NCBI GenBank assembly: GCA_004017535.1
Contig: SAJS01000030.1
Span: forward strand, 1-41,303
Reading direction: 5' to 3'
Origin: Mesorhizobium sp.
GTDB lineage: Bacteria; Pseudomonadota; Alphaproteobacteria; Rhizobiales; Rhizobiaceae
Length of the DNA: 41,303 nucleotides
A program made the translations under genes and the position numbers. The notes under the pieces are model-generated. The model made no database searches. It saw nothing but the letters and a program-made list of their open reading frames with translations, and had not been told where the DNA came from. This document shows positions 36,097 through 41,303 of this stretch, piece by piece; position 1 is the first letter of the stretch; each line of letters opens with the position of its first letter.

Positions 36097-37146
36097 ATGG
36101 CAACGCTGAGCATTTCCGGATTGTGCAGATTGGTGTTGCCTTTGGCGGCGGCAGCCTTGCTGGTAACGCCGGCCACGGCCGCCAAGCATCATCACCGGCA
36201 CAAGAGACACTTGCCGCCAGTCAGCGAGAGCGCCGCTCCGGTACCGGAGACGCCGCAAACGACACCGGCGCCAGGCTCTCGTCCTCAGGATATGGAAAAC
36301 CGCGCCGACAAGTTCGGGCAAGGCAAAAGCCGCCTCGACAGCAACGACGACTTCCTCAACCAGGAGAAGTCGCATCCGAAATGGGACGCCCATCCGCCGC
36401 GTTCGAAGGGCGCTCAGTCCGCGCCGCGGACGGAATCCGAGCCTGAGACGCCGGAGATTGTCCCCACGCCAACCGAAAAACCCGCCGAACTGGAGCCGGA
36501 GCCGCCGGAAACCGCGCCGCAACCGCCGGAAAAGCCGGCCGGTGCCGGCGAGGAAAAGATGCTTCCCGATCCCCGTTCGGCCGATGTGCCGGCCGACAAG
36601 ATGCCGGCCGAGGAAACCGCGTGCCGGGAGCGGCTAAGGGCGCTTGGCGTCGAGTTCGAGGAGCACAAGGCCGAGCGCGACGCGCAAATCGGCTGCTCTG
36701 TCCCCTATCCGATAATTTTGAAGACGCTCGGCAAGTCCATCGGCGTCAGTCCCGGCACAGAGCTCAACTGCCCGATGGCCGAGGCAGCGGCTCGCTTCAT
36801 GGCCGATGTCGTCCAGCCCACGGCAAAGGCTGAACTCGGTGCCGATTTGAAGGCGGTCAACCAAGCCTCGGCCTTCATCTGCCGCCCGCGCAACGGTACC
36901 CGCAAACTGTCGGAACACGCCTTCGGCAATGCGCTCGATATCGCGAGCTTCACCTTGTCGGACGGGAGCAAAATCGACGTCGGTCCGGCGCCGCCTGAAA
37001 AAGATGCGAAGTTCCTCGACGCGGTGCGCAAGGCTGCCTGCGGACCGTTCAAGACGGTGCTTGGGCCGGGCGCCGACGCCGACCACGCGCTGCATTTCCA
37101 TCTCGACCTGGAGCCGCGACGTCACGGCGGCACCTTCTGCCAATAG
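36097..37146 (+). CDS. Extensin-like (LAS-type peptidase fold) exported protein, long form
   Basis: A 349-residue protein with an N-terminal signal segment (about 1-30), a His-rich patch (KHHHRHKRH) and a long Pro/Glu-rich linker to about residue 175. The C-terminal extensin-like domain runs from ACRERLRALGVEFEEH to the end. It carries the LAS metallopeptidase pattern SEHAFGNALD (S-x-H-x2-G-x-A-x-D) and a later HFHLD, the usual zinc ligands. Cleavage of peptidoglycan peptides in the periplasm is a reasonable prediction, not proven for this family. Start ATG 36097 is preferred to an upstream ATG. Followed by a shorter paralogue. Confidence 0.82.
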   Translation: MATLSISGLCRLVLPLAAAALLVTPATAAKHHHRHKRHLPPVSESAAPVPETPQTTPAPGSRPQDMENRADKFGQGKSRLDSNDDFLNQEKSHPKWDAHPPRSKGAQSAPRTESEPETPEIVPTPTEKPAELEPEPPETAPQPPEKPAGAGEEKMLPDPRSADVPADKMPAEETACRERLRALGVEFEEHKAERDAQIGCSVPYPIILKTLGKSIGVSPGTELNCPMAEAAARFMADVVQPTAKAELGADLKAVNQASAFICRPRNGTRKLSEHAFGNALDIASFTLSDGSKIDVGPAPPEKDAKFLDAVRKAACGPFKTVLGPGADADHALHFHLDLEPRRHGGTFCQ

Positions 37147-37283
37147 GCACAATTCCGGAAGTTTCGGTCACGTCCCGGCAAGAACAGCGCCGCAATTCCG
37201 CCCCAGGCATGAATGCCGGCGCTGATCTTTCCTTTACTGTTGAGAGCTAACCTTGTGCCATTCGGGGACAAGGACGCCTTTCA

Positions 37284-38111
37284 ATGGCTCGAAGACTTGG
37301 CGCTGCGCTGGTGGCGGCGCAACGGAACAAGTGTGCGCGGATTGCGATTGTCGGGCTGGCCGCCGGAGCCATCGCGACGATATCGGCCTGTACCACGGGT
37401 GACGTCTTTGCGCTGCAGCCGGCCGTCGATGTCGGCAGCCAGACGGCGGCTGTGCCGCAGCCCGACGCGCCGCAATATTCCGGCATGCAGCGCCTTGTTC
37501 CGTCCAACCCCTACATGACCCAGGCCGCCTATCCGCGCATGGACGAGCCGATATCGCCTCTCGAGCAGATGCCGGCCAGCGAGATCGACTGCCGCAACGA
37601 GCTGAAGCGGATGGGCGTCGTCTATCAGGACGTCCAGCCGATCCATGAAGGCCAGTGCGGTATCGATTTCCCGGTAAGAGTCTCGGCGATCGGCAGCGTC
37701 GCCATGAAGCCGGCGGCGACGCTGACCTGCAACATGGCCGCCACCTTCGCCGCCTGGACCAGGAATGAGCTGCAGCCCGCCGCCCGCTGGCGCTATTTCT
37801 CCGGCGTCAAGGCGATCCACCAGGGCTCCAGCTATTCCTGCCGCAACATCGCCGGCGAAGGCGTGTTGTCCGAGCACGGCAAGGGCAACGCGCTCGACGT
37901 GATGAGCATCGAGCTCAACAATGGCGACGACATCGATGTCCGCAAGCCCGGCCTGTTCGCGTTCCGCACCCGCGGCTTCCTCAACAACGTGCGCGCCGAC
38001 GGCTGCGAATATTTCACCACGGTGCTCGGCCCGGGCTACAATTACGACCACCGCAACCATTTTCATTTCGACATCAAGAACCGCAAAAGCGGTTACCGCG
38101 CCTGCCGCTGA
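37284..38111 (+). CDS. Extensin-like (LAS-type peptidase fold) protein, probable lipoprotein
   Basis: A 275-residue paralogue of the preceding gene. The N-terminus has a hydrophobic segment ending in a possible lipobox (TISAC, Cys36), so it may be lipid anchored. The same domain follows: IDCRNELKRMGVVYQD, the signature SEHGKGNALD with the zinc-ligand spacing, and HRNHFHFD near the end. Two conserved cysteine pairs (CNMAA, SYSCRN, DGCEY, RACR) suggest disulfides. ATG 37284 has AAGGA upstream. Tandem arrangement suggests duplication with different localisation: a soluble or linker-bearing copy and an anchored copy. Confidence 0.82.
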   Translation: MARRLGAALVAAQRNKCARIAIVGLAAGAIATISACTTGDVFALQPAVDVGSQTAAVPQPDAPQYSGMQRLVPSNPYMTQAAYPRMDEPISPLEQMPASEIDCRNELKRMGVVYQDVQPIHEGQCGIDFPVRVSAIGSVAMKPAATLTCNMAATFAAWTRNELQPAARWRYFSGVKAIHQGSSYSCRNIAGEGVLSEHGKGNALDVMSIELNNGDDIDVRKPGLFAFRTRGFLNNVRADGCEYFTTVLGPGYNYDHRNHFHFDIKNRKSGYRACR

Positions 38112-38161
38112 GGCGGCTCTGCCCCAAAACGGCCAACACCGCATAAAATGGTCGCGCAAGG

Positions 38162-38884
38162 ATGGGAGCGGGTTTGGTGGGTAAACGAAGCCTGAGGCGG
38201 CGGGCGGCGATCTGGCTTGCGGCTATTTGCGCCTTCTATCTGGCGCTCGCCTATGTCGCCGCGCCGGAATTCTGGACCTGGCGGGAGCGCGGTTTTCGTA
38301 CCCGGCCCTTCGAGATGGTGACGCATACGCCGCAGGGCATTCCCGGCGACCCGATCAATGTCGGCCTTGTCGGCACCGAGAAGGAGGTGGTCCACGCCTT
38401 CGCGGTCGCGGGCTGGGATACGGCCGATGCCGTGACGCTCAGGACCGCGATCGATATCGGTGAAAGTGTGCTGTTTTCCCGCCCCTACCCCGATGCGCCG
38501 ATGAGCCGCCTGTTGTTCGAGGGCCGCGCCCAGGACCTGGCCTTCGAGAAACCGGTCGGCGACAGCGCCGACCGGCGTCACCACGTCCGCTTCTGGCAGA
38601 CGGACACGGTCGGCGACGACGGCCGCCCGCTTTGGCTGGGCGCCGCGAGCTTCGATCGCGGCGTCGGCCTCAGCCACGACACCGGCGCCATCACCCACCA
38701 TATCGGTCCGGACATCGACGCCGAGCGCGACTTCCTGACCGGCGACCTGAAGGCCGCCGGTCTGCTTACCTCAACCAGCCAGATACCGGGAATCGGTGCC
38801 ACCAGGACGGGACGCAACGGCGGCGGCGATCCCTATTTCACCGACGGCATGGCCGTGATCGGCGTCTTGAGCACACGGGAGTGA
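38162..38884 (+). CDS. LssY C-terminal domain protein
   Basis: A 240-residue protein with one N-terminal membrane helix (about 14-34, AAIWLAAICAFYLALAYVAAP) and the rest likely periplasmic. The body matches the LssY_C family: DPINVGLVGTEKEVVHAFAVAGWDTADAVTLRT, RHHVRFWQTD and LWLGAASFDRGVGLSHDTGAITHHIGPDIDAERDFL. In other proteins this domain is fused to a DedA or PAP2 membrane unit; here it stands alone with an anchor. The biochemical role is unknown. ATG 38162 follows GCAAGGATG. It is probably transcribed with or soon after the extensin-like pair. Confidence 0.85.
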   Translation: MGAGLVGKRSLRRRAAIWLAAICAFYLALAYVAAPEFWTWRERGFRTRPFEMVTHTPQGIPGDPINVGLVGTEKEVVHAFAVAGWDTADAVTLRTAIDIGESVLFSRPYPDAPMSRLLFEGRAQDLAFEKPVGDSADRRHHVRFWQTDTVGDDGRPLWLGAASFDRGVGLSHDTGAITHHIGPDIDAERDFLTGDLKAAGLLTSTSQIPGIGATRTGRNGGGDPYFTDGMAVIGVLSTRE

Positions 38885-38918
38885 CGGCACGGCAAGGGCC
38901 GAGCCGCAGCACAGATTG

Positions 38919-39095
38919 TCATGCGGATGGGGGCCCGGTCGGCGGCTTCAGGCTGTCTCTTATGACTTTGGCCTCCCTGATCAGTGACGACCAGTTCGAT
39001 CCGAGCAGCGAGATCAGTTGCAGCGCCTGCGCCTCGGTAATACCGGTCTCCTCCAGAAGCTTCTGGACAAGGCTGCGTTTCGGTTCGAGCGCCAA
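38919..39095 (-). CDS. 58-residue small protein, twin A
   Basis: A short minus-strand ORF from TTG 39095, with GGGGGA seven bases upstream. The product is MALEPKRSLVQKLLEETGIT, then EAQALQLISLLGSNWSSLIR, then EAKVIRDSLKPPTGPPSA. It is helical, soluble, and has no known domain that I recognise. It matches the protein at 40707-40883: both have ETGITEAQA at the same position, a following L-I/V-x-x-[LI]-G block, and SSL[IL]REA. Same length (58 residues) and same spacing argue against chance. It is divergent from the CNNM-type gene, with a palindrome in the shared upstream region. Confidence 0.65.
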   Translation of the reverse strand: MALEPKRSLVQKLLEETGITEAQALQLISLLGSNWSSLIREAKVIRDSLKPPTGPPSA

Positions 39096-39124
39096 TGGGC
39101 AATCCCCCGCGAGCTATCCTAACT

Positions 39125-39138
39125 ATATCATTTGATAT
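39125..39138. promoter_or_regulatory. Palindrome in the divergent promoter region
   Basis: ATATCA-TT-TGATAT is a perfect 14-base palindrome 30 bases upstream of the small-protein start on the minus strand and about 210 bases upstream of the CNNM gene. It overlaps AT-rich promoter-like sequence (CTATAT on plus, TATAGT on minus). An operator role is possible. Confidence 0.35.
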
Positions 39139-39347
39139 TGGTTCCGCCCCATCCCATTGATTTCCATGATCCGCTTTTGAGATTTCGTGGTGGTGTCCTG
39201 CTCGAGTGTCAAACTCGCCACGGCCTGCCGATCACGTCCTGCCGAACGGCGGTCCGGAAGCCGGGAGGTCGCGCGCCGAAGCTGTCATCTTTCAAAAATA
39301 CCGGCAGGCTATTTTCGAATGCGCTGCAGCAATGCTATTGACCGCCC

Positions 39348-40658
39348 ATGCTTTACGTTGAAATCGCCGTCGTTGCCGTCCTCATCCTGGTGAACGGCCT
39401 TTTGTCGATGTCGGAGCTTGCCATCGTCTCGTCGCGGCCCGCCCGCCTCAAGGCGATGATCGACCGCAACGTCAAGGGCGCCGGCCGCGCGCTGGCGCTG
39501 GGTTCCAATCCCGGCAAGTTCCTGTCCTCGGTGCAGATCGGCATCACCCTCGTCGGCGTTCTCTCAGGCGCATTCTCGGGCGCGACGCTTGGCGAAAGGC
39601 TGGCGCAATATCTGGCGTCGACCGGCATCCGCGAAAACATCGCCGACCCCGTCGGCGTCGGGATCGTCGTCGCTTTGATCACCTACGCCTCGCTGATCGT
39701 CGGCGAGTTGGTGCCGAAGCAGATCGCGCTCAAGGACCCGGAACGCGTCGCGGTCAGGGCCGCGCCGGCAATGACGATCCTCGCCACCGTCTCTGCGCCG
39801 CTCGTCCTCCTGCTCGACCTCTCCGGCCGCGCCGTGCTGTGGCTGCTCGGCCAGGCCGGCGAGGCGGAAGAGAAGGTCACCGACGAGGAGATCAAGATGC
39901 TGGTCGCCGAGGCCGAGCACCACGGCACCATCGAATCCGACGAGCGCCGCATGATCGCCGGCGTCATGCGGCTCGGCGACCGCGCCGTGCGCGCCGTGAT
40001 GACGCCGCGCACGGAGGTCGACTGGCTCAACCTGCAATCCGACGATACGGTGATCCGAAAGCTTCTGATGGAAACGCAGCACTCGCGATTGCCGGTCGGC
40101 GACGGCAATGTCGATGCCATGGTCGGTGTCATCCAGACGCGCGACGTGCTGGCCGCCCTTCTGGCCGGCAGGGTTCTGGATCCGCGCCAGCATGTGCGCG
40201 ACGCACCCATCGTGCACGACCAGGCCGACGCGCTCGACGTGCTGCAGAAGCTCAGGGAGTCGGATGTGCCGATGGCGCTGGTCCATGACGAATACGGCCA
40301 TTTCGAAGGCATCGTCACGCCGGCCGACATCCTGGAAGCGATCACCGGCGTGTTCCGCTCCGACCTCGAGGCCGGCGAGGAGGAAAACGCCGTCAAGCGC
40401 GACGACGGCTCGTGGCTGCTCGCGGGCTACATGCAGGCCGACGAGATGGCCGAGGTGCTGGGCATCGACCTGCCGGAGAACCGCGATTACGAGACCGTCG
40501 CCGGCTATGTGCTCTCGCATCTCCACCATCTGCCGACGACCGGGGAGTGCGTCGACGCGCAAGGCTGGCGTTTCGAGGTGGTCGACCTCGACGGCCGCCG
40601 CATCGACAAGCTGATCGCCACCCGCCTGCCTGACGGGCATCGGCCCGTGGCGCGCTGA
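39348..40658 (+). CDS. CNNM/CorC-family membrane protein with CBS domains (HlyC type)
   Basis: A 436-residue protein. The N-terminal CNNM transmembrane domain (about 1-175) has three to four helices, including NGLLSMSELAIVSSRPARLKA and SLIVGELVPKQIALKDPE, both family signatures. A CBS pair (about 200-325) contains RAVMTPRTEVDWL and LVHDEYGHFEGIVTPADILEAI. The C-terminal CorC_HlyC FAD-like domain (about 345-430) has LPENRDYETVAGYVLSHL. Some members export magnesium; others are called hemolysins only historically. ATG 39348 is the natural start. Flanked by two related small proteins. Confidence 0.93.
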   Translation: MLYVEIAVVAVLILVNGLLSMSELAIVSSRPARLKAMIDRNVKGAGRALALGSNPGKFLSSVQIGITLVGVLSGAFSGATLGERLAQYLASTGIRENIADPVGVGIVVALITYASLIVGELVPKQIALKDPERVAVRAAPAMTILATVSAPLVLLLDLSGRAVLWLLGQAGEAEEKVTDEEIKMLVAEAEHHGTIESDERRMIAGVMRLGDRAVRAVMTPRTEVDWLNLQSDDTVIRKLLMETQHSRLPVGDGNVDAMVGVIQTRDVLAALLAGRVLDPRQHVRDAPIVHDQADALDVLQKLRESDVPMALVHDEYGHFEGIVTPADILEAITGVFRSDLEAGEEENAVKRDDGSWLLAGYMQADEMAEVLGIDLPENRDYETVAGYVLSHLHHLPTTGECVDAQGWRFEVVDLDGRRIDKLIATRLPDGHRPVAR

Positions 40659-40706
40659 GCGGAACCTTAGCGTCAACTTGCGGTTTCAGGTCATGGGGAA
40701 AAATCC

Positions 40707-40883
40707 ATGGCCGAAGACAAGCGCGAACGCGCCGAGCGACTGAAGGCGGAGAAGGAATTCCGGGTCCGCTTTCTCATGCAGGAAACCGGAATCACCGAGG
40801 CCCAGGCCCGCGACCTTGTCGACATGATCGGCATCGACGCCAGTTCGCTTCTTCGGGAGGCGCGGCTTTTAAAGAAGACGTAG
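40707..40883 (+). CDS. 58-residue small protein, twin B
   Basis: ATG 40707 with GGGGA upstream opens a 58-residue ORF: MAEDKRERAERLKAEKEFRV, then RFLMQETGITEAQARDLVDM, then IGIDASSLLREARLLKKT. The first 18 residues are a charged helix; the remainder shares ETGITEAQA and SSLLREA with the product at 38919-39095. It lies 48 bases after the CNNM gene on the same strand and is likely cotranscribed. Function unknown. It may bind nucleic acid or a partner via the common helix-turn-helix-like core, which is speculation. Confidence 0.7.
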   Translation: MAEDKRERAERLKAEKEFRVRFLMQETGITEAQARDLVDMIGIDASSLLREARLLKKT

Positions 40884-40987
40884 GTGGAGTTCACCCTACG
40901 CGAGTTCACTCGTAACGGTGACCTTCCCGAGCGTGCCGTTCATTCGTCCGTACTGAACAGAGGCAAGCGGACGCTTGGAGCGGCTCT

Positions 40988-41021
40988 CATGCTTTCGTCC
41001 CTGTCAAGGGAGGCAAGCATG
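40988..41021 (+). promoter_or_regulatory. Hairpin sequestering a ribosome-binding site and start codon
   Basis: Bases 40988-41002 pair with 41007-41021 around the loop GTCA; 13 of 15 positions match. The 3' arm contains the strong Shine-Dalgarno sequence AGGGAGG (41007-41013) and the ATG (41019-41021) of the following 29-codon ORF. A second short palindrome, CAAGCG-GA-CGCTTG, lies just upstream at 40964-40977. The arrangement resembles translational switches such as thermosensors. Confidence 0.6.
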
Positions 41022-41108
41022 TCAGCATACGGCGGGCGTATTCCGCCGAGCTCGACGTCAAAAAAAGCCTTCAACGACTACTGCGCGAGGCATCAGATCG
41101 CAAGATAG
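41019..41108 (+). CDS. Possible 29-residue peptide
   Basis: ATG 41019 follows a very good ribosome-binding sequence (AAGGGAGG) and opens a 29-codon ORF, MSAYGGRIPPSSTSKK then AFNDYCARHQIAR. It is basic, with one cysteine and no signal peptide. The start is locked inside the hairpin at 40988-41021, and a plus-strand terminator follows at 41171-41198. The same frame is open back to GTG 40884, so a 74-residue reading exists, but it has no ribosome-binding site. Short and unsupported by homology, hence low confidence. Confidence 0.35.
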   Translation: MSAYGGRIPPSSTSKKAFNDYCARHQIAR

Positions 41109-41127
41109 GCAGCTCGGGTACTAGCCT

Positions 41128-41159
41128 AAAAAAAGGGGGCGGCGCCCGGCGCCGCCCCC
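41128..41159 (-). terminator. Intrinsic terminator, minus strand
   Basis: A 10-bp perfect stem, GGGGGCGGCG/CGCCGCCCCC with a five-base loop (41135-41159), is followed on the minus strand by seven T residues (41134-41128). It would end a minus-strand transcript coming from beyond the right edge of the window. Confidence 0.8.
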
Positions 41160-41170
41160 AGACTGCTGAC

Positions 41171-41198
41171 AAACCCCTGGCGTTAGCCGGGGGTTTTT
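41171..41198 (+). terminator. Intrinsic terminator, plus strand
   Basis: AAACCCCTGGC (41171-41181) pairs with GCCGGGGGTTT (41186-41196), with one G-T wobble and the loop GTTA, and ends in TTTTT. It closes the plus-strand unit that includes the CNNM gene, small protein twin B and the 29-codon ORF. Confidence 0.85.
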
Positions 41199-41226
41199 GA
41201 TTCACTGGGTCATGTTGAAGCGACCC

Positions 41227-41238
41227 GACCAGTTGGTC
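41227..41238. promoter_or_regulatory. Short palindrome near the right edge
   Basis: GACCA-GT-TGGTC is a perfect 5+5 inverted repeat. The last 100 bases of the window hold no convincing gene; this may be the control region of a gene outside the window. Weak evidence. Confidence 0.25.
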
Positions 41239-41303
41239 CCGGCTGATCACTTGTTGCGCAAGATCGATTGTGCGATCGATTTTTCGTTCATCCACGATCT
41301 GAC

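Noticed and set aside
41071-41295. 74-codon minus-strand ORF at the right edge
   Set aside because: It would have to run through two strong terminator hairpins (41171-41198 and 41128-41159), which gives it an implausible Arg/Pro-rich C-terminus.

Overview
The window is about 41 kb of GC-rich chromosome from an alphaproteobacterium of the order Rhizobiales, most likely Mesorhizobium or a close relative. The grounds are the long carB, the lsrB-trxB-lrp neighbourhood, two copies of a Rhizobiales intergenic hairpin, CTTGNN-N17-CTATAT promoters, and a complete ADP-heptose/heptosyltransferase gene set. The species call is inferred from protein style; no database was searched.

Layout. 1-3733: an 8-bp tandem repeat, a leader hairpin and carB. 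3883-5914: an AT-rich two-gene island (unknown protein plus pentapeptide-repeat protein) that looks acquired. 5964-7745: RidA-like protein, a 46-bp perfect inverted repeat, a periplasmic DUF4142 protein and a small phage-related protein. 7742-10774: a sugar-type ABC importer operon (binding protein and two permeases, no ATPase). 11146-13768: a frameshifted acetyltransferase, a lytic-transglycosylase lipoprotein, an ogt gene broken by an amber codon, and a small Cys-rich exported protein. 14049-15041: cold-shock gene and a toxin-antitoxin pair with an operator palindrome. 15122-21311: GST, two tandem EAL proteins, aspartate aminotransferase, a cupin and a membrane GGDEF-EAL protein. 21515-23563: an EF-G paralogue lacking the switch II histidine.

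23564-24254 carries no protein gene but holds two structured minus-strand RNA candidates, each ending in an intrinsic terminator and each with CUCCCA in a loop. The better one resembles the AbcR/alpha-r15 sRNAs and lies next to lsrB (24771-25667), then trxB and lrp. 27415-33958 is the LPS inner-core heptose cluster: gmhB, gmhA and hldE on the minus strand, hldD, waaF and waaC on the plus strand, with a frameshifted LysE-family exporter between them. 34152-35419: greA with a leader terminator that could release a short RNA, and a TPR protein. 35596-38884: DUF3775 protein, two tandem extensin-like (LAS-type) peptidase homologues and an LssY-C protein. 38919-40883: a CNNM/CBS membrane protein flanked by two related 58-residue proteins. 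40988-41198: a hairpin that hides the ribosome-binding site and start of a 29-codon ORF, followed by two opposed terminators.

Themes: LPS core and envelope maintenance, c-di-GMP signalling (three EAL proteins within 5.5 kb), redox and sRNA regulation around lsrB-trxB, and three interrupted genes (GNAT, ogt, LysE) that are either decaying or sequence errors. The least explained parts are the 3.9-5.9 kb island, the RNA region at 23.6-24.0 kb, the paired 58-residue proteins and the hairpin at 41.0 kb.
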